The translations under genes and the position numbers were made by a program. 64,000 nucleotides of DNA from contig NZ_JAIVAE010000017.1 in the NCBI RefSeq assembly GCF_020171785.1, positions 1 through 64,000 on the forward strand, in the 5' to 3' direction. Source of the stretch: Guptibacillus hwajinpoensis. GTDB lineage: Bacteria > Bacillota > Bacilli > Bacillales > Guptibacillaceae. The notes under the pieces are model-generated. The model did no database searches, had not been told where the DNA came from, and saw only the letters and a list, made by a program, of their open reading frames with translations. Shown here piece by piece: positions 26,523-34,135 of this stretch. The stretch's first letter is position 1; each line of letters opens with the position of its first letter.

Positions 26523-27035
26523 TTATTCCCAGGGTTTTTCTGTGGTTAGGAGGCCAGCTAGTTCTTTACTGGCTTGTCTGTGTTCCCTTCGCTTTTCTGC
26601 TCGTGCTGGTGCTGTTTCGTGTAGGTTTTTTTCTTCTTCTGATTCTGGAATTACTTTTGGGACGGGAAGTGGTTTTTTATTTTCATCCAGTGAGACAAAA
26701 GTAAGAAATGCTGTTGCTCCGATATGTCGTTCGCCTGATAAGAGATGCTCCGCAATGACTTTCACAAATACTTCCATAGAAGACTTTCCGGTGAATGTCA
26801 CGTATGCTTCGAGACAAACGGAATCGTCTGGTGTAATTGGGTGTAAGAAGTCAACAGAGTCCGTTGAGGCTGTTACAACTTCACTACGACAGTGTCGCAT
26901 AGCTGCAATTGATGCAATATCATCAATGTCTCTCATCAGTTGGCCGCCAAATAAAGTGTTGTGGTTGTTGGTTGCTTCTGGGAATACGTGGCTTGTTTTT
27001 ACTACACGTGACTCACGAATATATTTAGATTCCAT
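26523..27035 (-). CDS. Hot-dog acyl-CoA thioesterase (YkhA/YciA type)
   Basis: 170 residues. The hot-dog fold signature HNTLFGGQLMRDIDDIASIAAMRH has the catalytic Asp and backbone loop near residues 24-46, and VDFLHPI and TFVSLDENKKPLPVPKVIPES are typical of the acyl-CoA hydrolase group that includes B. subtilis YkhA. Members hydrolyse medium to long-chain acyl-CoA. AAGGAGAG precedes the ATG at 27035. The stop codon abuts the truncated third copy of the 121-bp repeat, so transcripts of this gene would end in that repeat. Substrate chain length cannot be told. Confidence 0.88.
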   Translation of the reverse strand: MESKYIRESRVVKTSHVFPEATNNHNTLFGGQLMRDIDDIASIAAMRHCRSEVVTASTDSVDFLHPITPDDSVCLEAYVTFTGKSSMEVFVKVIAEHLLSGERHIGATAFLTFVSLDENKKPLPVPKVIPESEEEKNLHETAPARAEKRREHRQASKELAGLLTTEKPWE

Positions 27036-27135
27036 AGTTGTCTCTCCTTAGTATGCTTTTCTTGTAGTCTATCTTTACTATGCCCTTGATTGAGAGGTGA
27101 AAAACCTCTGTCTTTACGAAGAAGCGAAGAGGGTA

Positions 27136-27870
27136 TCAAAAATAGCTGTTATAGAGATAATTCCATTCATCATCGTTTACGTTAAAGACATTTTTATAAT
27201 GATGCTGAGTGATGACAAGTGAATCATCTGTAAGAGTGATCCGTCCATTGTTTGTCGCAATCGTCACTATTGTATGATTTGTAAATGGTGAATTAGGGTG
27301 AGTTTGAATAAATGAGCTTAATGGTTCATATTCAGCCAACGTTCGGGGCGCGGTTGAGAATCTTATTTGAGTTTTCCATGTGTCGTTGCTAACTGCTTGT
27401 TGAAGATCATACATATCGTTTGAACGATGGACAATTTTATATCGATGAAACCCATCATCAACAATTTCACCCGAGAGAGGAATTGGCGTTTGACTCGAGT
27501 TTCCAAAGCCTACATCGGTTAGGTAAGTCGTTCCTTCGAGTTCGACAAGGTTAGTTAAGTGTGTATTTTCTTTTCCCCAATTCTTTTCATCAATTGCAAC
27601 AGTACCAGTAACCATAACTGTTGTAAATCCAATTTGTGTAAGAAGCCAGTTAAAGAGAGGATTTAGTTCAAAGCAGAGTCCTCCGCGCTTGTTTTCAATG
27701 ATTTTTGCATATATACTCTCAATATCTAAATCAATCCATCTTTTTCTAGAAATATCGAGGTTTTCAAACGGAATTTTATGCATGTGATTTCTCTGAAGTA
27801 ATTGAAGAGAATGAAAATTAACCTGCATCTGCTTTGTGCTAATTCGTTTAAGATACTTCTCAACATTCAT
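27136..27870 (-). CDS. nat: Arylamine N-acetyltransferase
   Basis: Transfers acetyl from acetyl-CoA to arylamines, arylhydroxylamines or related compounds. 244 residues with the catalytic Cys in RGGLCFELNPLF near residue 67, His in NTHLTNLVEL near 105 and Asp in YLTDVGFGNS near 120, the Cys-His-Asp triad of the family. IPFENLDI near residue 34 is also conserved. GGAGGG precedes the ATG at 27870. The physiological substrate in Bacillaceae is generally unknown. It is 101 bp downstream of no obvious partner and probably monocistronic. Confidence 0.92.
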   Translation of the reverse strand: MNVEKYLKRISTKQMQVNFHSLQLLQRNHMHKIPFENLDISRKRWIDLDIESIYAKIIENKRGGLCFELNPLFNWLLTQIGFTTVMVTGTVAIDEKNWGKENTHLTNLVELEGTTYLTDVGFGNSSQTPIPLSGEIVDDGFHRYKIVHRSNDMYDLQQAVSNDTWKTQIRFSTAPRTLAEYEPLSSFIQTHPNSPFTNHTIVTIATNNGRITLTDDSLVITQHHYKNVFNVNDDEWNYLYNSYF

Positions 27871-27994
27871 ACAAACCCTCCTTTCTCTTCATTTTCTATT
27901 TTCGTGCAGATCGGCTCATTACGCAATGAATTTACCTATGTAGTCATGAAGCATTTTCCTTAGGGAATAATAAAGTGAAAAAGGGTGTGAAAAT

Positions 27995-28759
27995 GTGAAG
28001 ATGTGGGTTTTGTTTATGTTATTAGTTATGTACCTTCCAGCCCAGGTAGGTGCAGAAGAAAATCGTGAGCTGGCTATCGTTATTGATGACTTCGGAAATG
28101 ACATGGGGGGTACGGAAGAAATGCTACGACTTCCTGTAACATTAACCGTTGCAATTATGCCATTTCTTGAAACAACTGAAAAAGATGCCGAAGAAGCGCA
28201 TAAGTTTGGACACGAAGTGATTGTGCATATTCCAATGGAGCCATTGAAAGGAAAGAAGAGCTGGCTTGGACCAGGAGCGATTACAACGGACTTATCTGAT
28301 GATGAAATTGAGAAGCGGGTCATGGCTGCAATTGACGCTGTGCCTCATGCAGTTGGTATGAATCATCATATGGGGTCAAAAGCGACAGCTGATAAACGAG
28401 TGATGAAAATCGTTCTTGAAGCATGTCGAGAAAAAGGTCTTTATTATCTAGATAGCAAAACGACAGGGAAAAGTGTCATTCCGGATCTTGCAGAAGAAAT
28501 CGGGGTTCCTTATCTTGAAAATGAACTTTTTTTTGATGACGTCTATACGATTCAGCATATGAGTAAAAAGGCTCAAGAGCTTGCAGTAAAGCTTAAAGAT
28601 GATCAGGCACATATTGCCATCGGGCATGTCGGGATTGCCGGTGAAAAAATGGTTGCGGTTTTAAACGAGTTTATTCCTATGTATAAGAATGAAGCGAAAA
28701 TTGTACCACTATCTCAAATGATCCCAGGATTCGAAATGATTGATGAGAGTATGCCATAA
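27995..28759 (+). CDS. Divergent polysaccharide deacetylase (YibQ type), secreted
   Basis: 254 residues with an N-terminal signal peptide (MKMWVLFMLLVMYLPAQVGA, cleavage after AQVGA). The mature part begins LAIVIDDFGND, the metal/catalytic Asp-Asp motif of the family, and includes HEVIVHIPMEP, GMNHHMGSKAT and IAIGHVG, which correspond to the His-containing motifs of carbohydrate esterase 4-like proteins. It probably acts on a cell-wall glycan, but the substrate is unproven. A GTG start is used, with AAGGGTG 9 bp upstream. A bidirectional terminator separates it from the convergent aldo/keto reductase gene. Confidence 0.85.
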   Translation: MKMWVLFMLLVMYLPAQVGAEENRELAIVIDDFGNDMGGTEEMLRLPVTLTVAIMPFLETTEKDAEEAHKFGHEVIVHIPMEPLKGKKSWLGPGAITTDLSDDEIEKRVMAAIDAVPHAVGMNHHMGSKATADKRVMKIVLEACREKGLYYLDSKTTGKSVIPDLAEEIGVPYLENELFFDDVYTIQHMSKKAQELAVKLKDDQAHIAIGHVGIAGEKMVAVLNEFIPMYKNEAKIVPLSQMIPGFEMIDESMP

Positions 28760-28806
28760 TAGTCTTTTGATAGTGTTAAATAAACGTTTGTTTTATTTTA
28801 TTAATT

Positions 28807-28841
28807 CAAAAAACGCCTTCTCAAATGAGAGGGCGTTTTAG
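28807..28841. terminator. Bidirectional terminator
   Basis: AAAACGCCTTCTC and GAGAGGGCGTTTT form a 13-bp stem with one U-G and a 4-nt loop. The T-run is longer (six) when read on the minus strand, so it probably serves mainly the aldo/keto reductase gene, and also the deacetylase gene. Confidence 0.85.
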
Positions 28842-28885
28842 TCTATTTAAGCAAAAAAGGAATAGATCTCGAAAATCACGACTAT

Positions 28886-29788
28886 TTATGGAATATCATA
28901 CCCCATTGAACTTGTAAGGATTTCGAACCACTGATCACGAGTTAATGAGTACGTGAGGGCATCAACTGCACTATCGATGCGCTCAGGCTTACCTGATCCA
29001 ACGATTGGCATAATGTTTGCCGGATGGTTGAGGAGCCAAGCATATAGAACCTGATCCATTCCTTCAGCACCGATTTCAGAAGCGACTTTCTTAACCGTTT
29101 CGCGAAGACGTATGGCTTTTTCGTCATTTGAGGTGAATACATTCCCACCTGCAAGAGGAGACCATGCCATTGGCTTCATTCGTTTTTCTTGACAGAGATT
29201 AAGGGTACCATCCTCAAAGTTCTCAAGGTTGTAAGCAGAAAGCTCAAGCTGGTTTGTAATGAGGGGCTGCTCCACATACGATTGAAGCATGTTAAATTGG
29301 TGGTGTTTAAAGTTAGAAACGCCAAAATGACGAACTTTTCCTTCTTTTTTTAATGTAGAAAAGGCTTCAGCCACTTGTTCAGGGTCCATAAATGGATCTG
29401 GACGGTGGATGAGAAGAACATCAATATGATCAATACCTAGTGAGGTGAGCGATTGTTCAGCAGAAGTGATAATGTGCTCCTTACTTGTATTGTAATGATG
29501 TGATTGGTGAGCTGGTCTGTTTGGTGATTCAATCACAATTCCGCACTTTGTAACGATTTCCATTTGGTCACGTAAGGAAGGTTTCAGAGCGAGAGCTTTT
29601 CCGAAAAGCTCTTCACACTCGTAACTTCCATAAAGATCAGCATGATCGAAGGTAGTAATGCCACGATCAAGGTTATGTTCAATGAGTGAAAGGGTTTCTT
29701 TACTTGTTTGATTCCAATCTGCCAGTCGCCAAAGACCATGAATAATACGAGAAAAAGATAAATCTTCTGTTAAATGAACACGTTGCAT
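28886..29788 (-). CDS. Aldo/keto reductase (YdhF-like)
   Basis: NADPH-dependent carbonyl reductase with a TIM-barrel fold. 300 residues. The catalytic tetrad is visible: Asp and Tyr in TFDHADLYGSY (Asp near 50, Tyr near 53), Lys in IVTKCGI near 83, and a His in VLLIHRPDP near 128. FGVSNF and the C-terminal IMPIVGSGKPERI are typical of the family, closest in my recall to E. coli YdhF. GGGGGAC precedes the ATG. The substrate is unknown. The upstream region (29810-29920) is shared with a divergently oriented Fur-controlled gene. Confidence 0.9.
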   Translation of the reverse strand: MQRVHLTEDLSFSRIIHGLWRLADWNQTSKETLSLIEHNLDRGITTFDHADLYGSYECEELFGKALALKPSLRDQMEIVTKCGIVIESPNRPAHQSHHYNTSKEHIITSAEQSLTSLGIDHIDVLLIHRPDPFMDPEQVAEAFSTLKKEGKVRHFGVSNFKHHQFNMLQSYVEQPLITNQLELSAYNLENFEDGTLNLCQEKRMKPMAWSPLAGGNVFTSNDEKAIRLRETVKKVASEIGAEGMDQVLYAWLLNHPANIMPIVGSGKPERIDSAVDALTYSLTRDQWFEILTSSMGYDIP

Positions 29789-29881
29789 GGATAGTCCCCC
29801 TATTTTTTATGTGCTTTTCTTATAATAGAGGAATTAAACCGCTTGCACAACTATTGAGTCTTCTGTGAAATGTGGTTGACG

Positions 29882-29923
29882 TTAATGATAATGCTTCTCA
29901 TTATCATTAAGCCGTGTTATAAT
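29882..29923 (+). promoter_or_regulatory. Fur box 1 and promoter of the 54-residue membrane protein gene
   Basis: Perfect 12-bp arms TTAATGATAATG (29882-29893) and CATTATCATTAA (29899-29910) form a Fur box. An extended -10 TGTTATAAT is at 29915-29923. The Fur box covers the -35 region, so iron-loaded Fur would block transcription. It could also influence the divergent aldo/keto reductase gene. Confidence 0.92.
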
Positions 29924-29955
29924 GATAAAAACATTCAAAATAAGAGGTGGATAAA

Positions 29956-30120
29956 ATGGTTGAAACGTTACAGATATCCATGTTTTTGTTCATTTTGCTC
30001 TTGTCTTTCACAGCATTTGCGCTAGTTTTAAGAGCAGAAGCGGTTAAAAGTGGATTACGCGAGAAGAAAGCAAGCGCATTTGAATCAACACCTTCGATTT
30101 CATTTAAGAAAAGTTATTGA
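29956..30120 (+). CDS. Fur-controlled 54-residue single-pass membrane protein
   Basis: I do not recognise this protein. ATG follows AGAGGTGG by 5 bp. The sequence is a short N-terminus (MVETLQIS), one strongly hydrophobic helix at residues 9-26 (MFLFILLLSFTAFALVL) and a basic tail (RAEAVKSGLREKK...SFKKSY) of about 26 residues. A canonical Fur box overlaps its promoter, so it should be made under iron limitation. It is immediately followed by a second Fur box and a probable small RNA. B. subtilis also pairs its Fur-controlled small RNA with small basic proteins (FbpA, FbpB, FbpC), but those are not membrane proteins and I see no similarity in sequence. Confidence 0.75.
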   Translation: MVETLQISMFLFILLLSFTAFALVLRAEAVKSGLREKKASAFESTPSISFKKSY

Positions 30121-30128
30121 CTTTGTAA

Positions 30129-30157
30129 TTGATAAAGATTATCATTATCATCATAAA
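30129..30157 (+). promoter_or_regulatory. Fur box 2 and promoter of the probable small RNA
   Basis: TGATAAAGATTATCA (30130-30144) matches the 7-1-7 Fur consensus TGATAAT-N-ATTATCA at all but one position, and continues with TTATCA. TTGATA (30129-30134), 17-bp spacer and CATAAA (30152-30157) could form the promoter, with the Fur box between the elements. Confidence 0.85.
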
Positions 30158-30163
30158 AGAGAA

Positions 30164-30278
30164 TAGACATGGTGTTCCCCGACACAAATTGTTCTATATC
30201 ATTCAAACAAAGCCAAAGAAGTTCCCCCTTCTCCAATTGTTTGATAATCGTAGCTGCCAACGCCGGCAGCTATTTTTA
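30164..30278 (+). ncRNA. Probable Fur-regulated small RNA, FsrA-like
   Basis: About 115 nt between a Fur-controlled promoter and an intrinsic terminator, with no credible reading frame. Hairpin 1: GTGT/ACAC (30172-30175, 30182-30185) displays the loop CCCC. Hairpin 2: TCAAACAA/TTGTTTGA (30203-30210, 30237-30244) encloses AGAAG/CTTCT (30217-30221, 30228-30232), whose loop is TTCCCC, followed by unpaired TCC. Terminator: TAGCTGCC/GGCAGCTA (30251-30258, 30265-30272) plus TTTTT. C-rich loops suit pairing with Shine-Dalgarno sequences, the mode of action of B. subtilis FsrA, the Fur-controlled RNA that represses iron-using enzymes. The 5' end is inferred. Confidence 0.7.
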
Positions 30279-30353
30279 TTTGCCAAATTTTATAATTATA
30301 CAAAACCCTTATTATATCAGCATTCAAAAGAAATTTTTATCCATTTATTATCA

Positions 30354-30381
30354 TTTACAAATTTGGATTTAGTGCTAAACT
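30354..30381 (+). promoter_or_regulatory. Candidate promoter of the lipoprotein gene
   Basis: TTTACA (30354-30359), 16-bp spacer, TAAACT (30376-30381) with TGC extension. Confidence 0.4.
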
Positions 30382-30418
30382 ATTTTTTGGAAGTACACAT
30401 CAATAGGGGGTTTGACAT

Positions 30419-30958
30419 ATGAAGAAGTTATTATCTGTTTTAAGTTTATCCATGCTTCTAATCGTAGCAGCATGCGGTTCAAATACAAACAGCGAAAGTG
30501 ACACAAGTGGAGAAACAGAGCAAGCTGATACGAAAAGTGTTCTACTAGATTTTCAATCAGAAGTGGTCAGTGTTCTTAAGAAACATAATGACGCAATCGT
30601 CGCTTATGAATCAGCAAAAGCTGCTTTTCATGACAGTGAAACACCTGATGCAGACAAGCCTTCAACAGAAGAGCTTGAAGAGTTAAAAGGAAGTGCTACT
30701 GAAGCTAGTAAAGCAACAGTAGAAGGTATCAAAGGTCTATCTGTTCCAGCTGAACTAGACGACTCTAAAGAGGAAATTGAGAGTGCATTTGACGATTTAA
30801 TACAAGCATATACCATTCGCGCAGAACAAGCGGACATTGATGATCCTTCTGTACAGGAGAAGGCGTTAGAGCAATTTACCAAGTTTGAAGATAAAATGGG
30901 TAAGGTTTTTGAAGAGACTGGTCTGATTAAGCCAAGTTTTGCGAAAGAGTTACAATAG
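30419..30958 (+). CDS. Putative lipoprotein, helical
   Basis: 179 residues of unknown function. A lipoprotein signal (KKLLSVLSLSMLLIVAACGS) places the lipidated Cys at residue 20. A Ser/Thr/Glu-rich linker (residues 21-40) leads into an all-helical acidic domain with heptad-like pattern (LLDFQSEVVSVLKKHNDAIVAYESAKAAF, LKGLSVPAEL-like GIKGLSVPAELDDSKEEIESAFDDLIQAY). It resembles small extracytoplasmic helical-bundle lipoproteins of Bacillus but I cannot assign a family. AGGGGG lies 8 bp before the ATG. It is monocistronic, flanked by terminators, and follows the iron-controlled region. Confidence 0.7.
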   Translation: MKKLLSVLSLSMLLIVAACGSNTNSESDTSGETEQADTKSVLLDFQSEVVSVLKKHNDAIVAYESAKAAFHDSETPDADKPSTEELEELKGSATEASKATVEGIKGLSVPAELDDSKEEIESAFDDLIQAYTIRAEQADIDDPSVQEKALEQFTKFEDKMGKVFEETGLIKPSFAKELQ

Positions 30959-30967
30959 ATACGACAG

Positions 30968-30996
30968 ACTCCTGCATGTATTGCAGGGGTTTTTTG
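30968..30996 (+). terminator. Terminator of the lipoprotein gene
   Basis: ACTCCTGCA/TGCAGGGGT 9-bp stem with one U-G, 5-nt loop, six T. Confidence 0.88.
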
Positions 30997-31085
30997 TGTG
31001 TTAATAAAGTGAACAGAATTCACTTATGATAAGCTAGGAGAGGGAAAGTAGAAAAAAGCTTAATTTATATAAAGGAAGTGTCACT

Positions 31086-32186
31086 ATGAACACACGTTTA
31101 TCAAAAATGACAGATTGGCTTACTGAACAAAAACAAGACTTTGCTTATATTCATTCCCCTTCAAATGTCTTTTACTTATCGAATTTCCATTGTGAACCGC
31201 ATGAAAGGTTACTTGGTCTTTTTATCGTACCTCATCATGAACCATTCCTTGTAGTACCAGGGATGGAAGCTTCACAAGCGCGTGACGCAGGATGGGAATA
31301 TGAGATCATTGGCTATAGCGATTCAGAAGATCCTTTTGACTTTATTCATGAGGCATTGAAAGAACGCGGTGTGCATCAACCAACTAGTGCTTCAATTGAG
31401 AAAGGAACGCTTGCCTATGAGCGCGCTGAAGAATTGCAAACTCGCTATCCGAACCTTCAGTATCATTCTGCAGAACTTGGACTGAATCAATTTCGTCTTA
31501 TTAAAGATGAGAAGGAAGTTGAAGTATTACGTGAAGCAGCCGCACTTGCTGATTTCGGTGTAGAGACGGGGGTAAAGGCTTTACGCGAAGGAATTACTGA
31601 AATGGAAGTACTCGCTACAATCGAATTTGAATTGAAAAAGAAAGGTATTCGTGAAATGTCTTTTTCAACCATGGTTTTGTTTGGAGAGAAATCTGGCCAA
31701 CCTCATGGTAATCCTGGCGATCGTCAGTTGAAGAAAGGGGACCTCGTTTTATTTGACCTTGGCGTTGTTCTTAACGGGTATTGCTCTGATATAACGCGGA
31801 CAGTGGCGTTCGGTAAAGTGAATGAGAAACAAAAAGAAATTTATGATACCGTTTTGCGTGCTCTAACGGAATCACTTCATATCTCAAAGCCAGGAACTAG
31901 ACTTGGCGATATTGATCTTGCATCTCGAAATGTTATTTCAAATGCAGGATACGGAGATTATTTTCCGCATCGGATCGGTCATGGTATCGGAATTGAAGTA
32001 CACGAGTTTCCATCTTTGAGTGAGAAAAACGATAGTCTGCTACAAAAAGGCATGACCTACACGATTGAGCCGGGCATCTACTTGCCGGACGTTGGTGGGG
32101 TAAGGATTGAAGATGATGTGCTTGTTACGGAGAATGGGTATGAGACGTTAACGAAGTATCCGAAGGAATTACAGATTATTGAATAA
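31086..32186 (+). CDS. M24B metallopeptidase (Xaa-Pro dipeptidase, YkvY-like)
   Basis: 366 residues. The N-terminal creatinase-like domain (SPSNVFYLSNFHCEPHERLLGLFI) is followed by the pita-bread catalytic domain. The two-metal ligands of the family are visible: Asp in DLGVVLNGYCSDITRTV (two Asp, near residues 224 and 235), His in HRIGHGIGIEVHE near 300, Glu in YTIEPGIY near 330, and Glu in VRIEDDV near 345. Such enzymes cleave X-Pro dipeptides. It most resembles B. subtilis YkvY. Start follows AAAGGAAG. A symmetrical AAGTGAA/TTCACTT element lies 60 bp upstream. Confidence 0.92.
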   Translation: MNTRLSKMTDWLTEQKQDFAYIHSPSNVFYLSNFHCEPHERLLGLFIVPHHEPFLVVPGMEASQARDAGWEYEIIGYSDSEDPFDFIHEALKERGVHQPTSASIEKGTLAYERAEELQTRYPNLQYHSAELGLNQFRLIKDEKEVEVLREAAALADFGVETGVKALREGITEMEVLATIEFELKKKGIREMSFSTMVLFGEKSGQPHGNPGDRQLKKGDLVLFDLGVVLNGYCSDITRTVAFGKVNEKQKEIYDTVLRALTESLHISKPGTRLGDIDLASRNVISNAGYGDYFPHRIGHGIGIEVHEFPSLSEKNDSLLQKGMTYTIEPGIYLPDVGGVRIEDDVLVTENGYETLTKYPKELQIIE

Positions 32187-32199
32187 GTGAAAAACCAAG

Positions 32200-32226
32200 G
32201 CCGACTCTGATAAGGAGTCGGCTTTG
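32200..32226 (+). terminator. Probable terminator of the M24B peptidase gene
   Basis: GCCGACTC/GGAGTCGGC-type 8-bp stem (32200-32207, 32215-32222) with 7-nt loop, but only TTT follows, so termination may be weak. Confidence 0.65.
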
Positions 32227-32319
32227 TAATCGTATTGTCACGTTTCATCTTTTTAAAAGTCGATTGCTGTGGTGTATAATGGAACTACATTTTGGTTTGA
32301 AAAGAAGAGAGGTACAGCT

Positions 32320-32757
32320 GTGAAACCTGAGCAAAAAAGTGAATATTTGTTATTTGGCGCCTGGGCTACTTCAGTCCTTGCCCTTGCTGGAAGTTTGTAT
32401 TTTTCTGAAGTAATGAAATATGAACCATGTGAGCTTTGTTGGTATCAACGAATTCTTATGTATCCTTTAGTCATTTTCCTTGGAATAGCTATGATAAGAA
32501 AAGATGCGTCACAGTGGCTATATGTCTTGCCGTTATCGGTCATTGGTGTATGTGTTTCTCTTTATCATTATTTGATTCAAAAAACATCTTTTTTTGCAGA
32601 ATCAGCGCCCGCTTGCGGGAGAGTTCCTTGTACGGGAGAGTATATTAACTACGCCGGGTTTATCACGATTCCGTTTCTAGCATTCATTGCTTTTCTATCC
32701 ATTACGATTCTTATGATTTTCTTAAATAAGCAGACGAAAAAGGAGAAAAACGTATGA
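32320..32757 (+). CDS. bdbC: Thiol-disulfide oxidoreductase BdbC (DsbB family)
   Basis: Membrane quinone-linked protein that reoxidises extracytoplasmic thiol oxidases. 145 residues, four transmembrane helices. CELCWYQRILMYPL after TM1 contains the CxxC pair (near residues 36-39), and the second redox pair is CGRVPC near 100-105. The GTG at 32320 follows AGAGAGGT by 7 bp. The next gene overlaps by 4 bp (ATGA) and encodes a membrane-anchored thioredoxin-like protein, a likely redox partner. In B. subtilis BdbC works with BdbD. Confidence 0.94.
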   Translation: MKPEQKSEYLLFGAWATSVLALAGSLYFSEVMKYEPCELCWYQRILMYPLVIFLGIAMIRKDASQWLYVLPLSVIGVCVSLYHYLIQKTSFFAESAPACGRVPCTGEYINYAGFITIPFLAFIAFLSITILMIFLNKQTKKEKNV

Positions 32758-33218
32758 AAAAAGCTATTATTTTTCTTGGTATCATTATCGTATTATTTGG
32801 AGCGCTCGCATTTGTTACAAATTACAGCAATAGTGAAAAAGCAGAGGGGAATCCTTATGGGAAAGACACACTAGATCCTGCAACGATCGATCAGCTCGAT
32901 GATCCGCTTTACCAAAATCAAATTCTTCCTGATGAGCTCGATAAAAAACTTTCTAACGAAGATGATGTATTTGTCTATTTCTATAGCCCAACTTGCATTC
33001 ATTGTAAAAACACCTCTCCGATCCTTGTGCCACTCGCAGAAGATATGGATATTGACCTAAAGAAGTACAATGTCCTGGAATTTGAACAAGGTTGGAATGA
33101 CTATCAAATTGAATCAACACCAACCCTCGTCCGGTTTAAAGATGGGAAAGAAGTGGATCGCATTGTTGGAACTCAAACAGAAGAAACGTTTAAACAATGG
33201 ATTGAACAAAATAAGTAA
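32754..33218 (+). CDS. Membrane-anchored thioredoxin-like protein, partner of BdbC
   Basis: 154 residues. The N-terminal hydrophobic segment (IIFLGIIIVLFGALAFVTNY, residues 5-24) anchors the protein outside the membrane. The thioredoxin fold has the active site SPTCIHCKNTSP (Cys near residues 82 and 85) and the cis-Pro loop IESTPTLVRF near 122. The start overlaps the bdbC stop (ATGA), so the genes are translationally coupled. The domain is a single thioredoxin fold of the TrxA type rather than a DsbA-like fold with a helical insertion, so it differs from B. subtilis BdbD while occupying its place. Oxidase or reductase direction is not certain. Confidence 0.85.
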   Translation: MKKAIIFLGIIIVLFGALAFVTNYSNSEKAEGNPYGKDTLDPATIDQLDDPLYQNQILPDELDKKLSNEDDVFVYFYSPTCIHCKNTSPILVPLAEDMDIDLKKYNVLEFEQGWNDYQIESTPTLVRFKDGKEVDRIVGTQTEETFKQWIEQNK

Positions 33219-33225
33219 CTAGCGA

Positions 33226-33250
33226 AAGCACCTATGCCAGGTGCTTTTTT
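33226..33250 (+). terminator. Terminator of bdbC operon
   Basis: AAGCACC/GGTGCTT 7-bp stem, 7-nt loop, six T. Confidence 0.85.
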
Positions 33251-33328
33251 GTTTGAACACATCCTAATGTTTATTGGTGAGTCAAGCGGGAACTAGAAAG
33301 ACGTAGATAAAAGGAAAGGTGGATTATC

Positions 33329-34078
33329 ATGAGTCATATTAATGGAAAAGTCGTAATTATTACTGGAGCAAGTAGTGGAATCGGCGAAGCAACAGCAAAG
33401 AAACTTGCCGGAGACGGGGCGAAGGTAGTTCTTGCAGCGCGACGTGAGGATCGCCTTGAAGAGCTGAAGAAAGAAATCACTAATAGCGGTGGAGAAGCGA
33501 TCATTCAAAAAACGGATGTGACGTCAAGAGAGCAAATGCAAGCTCTTGCTGATAAAACGATTGAGCAGTATGGACAGATCGACGTCATCATCAATAACGC
33601 AGGATTGATGCCACTATCCTTCATGAACAAACTTAAAATTGATGAATGGGATAAAATGGTCGATGTTAACATAAAGGGCGTACTTTACGGTATTGCTGGC
33701 GTCCTTCCTCATATGGAAGAAAGAAAATCAGGTCATATCATTAATGTTTCTTCTGTCGCGGGGCACGAAATTATGCCAGCCGGTGCAGTGTATTGCGGTA
33801 CGAAATTTGCAGTAAGAGCCATTACAGAAGGTCTACGGAAAGAGATGTCTCCTTCTACAAATATCCGAGCGACAATCATTTCACCAGGAGCAGTTGCAAC
33901 AGAATTAACGAATACAATTACTGATGAAGATGTACAAGAGAAGTTAAACAATCGTGGTCCAAATGGTCTCGATCCACTCGATCCCCAAGCGATTGCAGAT
34001 GCAATTTATTACGCTGTTGGCCAACCTGATAGTGTGTCCATTAACGAAGTTCTTGTTCGCCCTACTTCACAAGGATAA
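33329..34078 (+). CDS. Short-chain dehydrogenase/reductase
   Basis: 249 residues, classical SDR. The cofactor loop [12 protein letters not shown] is at residues 12-23, the ARREDR after beta-2 suggests NADPH preference, NNAG is near 90, the catalytic Ser lies in INVSSVAG near 140, and Tyr/Lys in YCGTKFAV near 153-157. SPGAVATEL follows. It resembles the YdfG-like group of broad hydroxy-acid dehydrogenases. AAAGGTGG precedes the ATG. Substrate unknown. Confidence 0.92.
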   Translation: MSHINGKVVIITGASSGIGEATAKKLAGDGAKVVLAARREDRLEELKKEITNSGGEAIIQKTDVTSREQMQALADKTIEQYGQIDVIINNAGLMPLSFMNKLKIDEWDKMVDVNIKGVLYGIAGVLPHMEERKSGHIINVSSVAGHEIMPAGAVYCGTKFAVRAITEGLRKEMSPSTNIRATIISPGAVATELTNTITDEDVQEKLNNRGPNGLDPLDPQAIADAIYYAVGQPDSVSINEVLVRPTSQG

Positions 34079-34086
34079 AGGTATAG

Positions 34087-34122
34087 AAAAATCCGTCCCC
34101 CTAAAGGAGGACGGATTTTTTC
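34087..34122. terminator. Bidirectional terminator
   Basis: AAAAATCCGTCC and GGACGGATTTTT form a 12-bp stem, with T-runs on both strands. It ends the SDR gene and the convergent DUF819 gene. Confidence 0.92.
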
Positions 34123-34135
34123 TTTGTAAAAGAAG

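Noticed and set aside
26473-27051. 192-codon plus-strand frame opposite the thioesterase gene
   Set aside because: Antisense shadow of a clear hot-dog thioesterase with its own ribosome-binding site.
30129-30422. 97- and 67-codon frames over the probable small RNA
   Set aside because: No ribosome-binding site, they run across a terminator hairpin, and composition is not protein-like.
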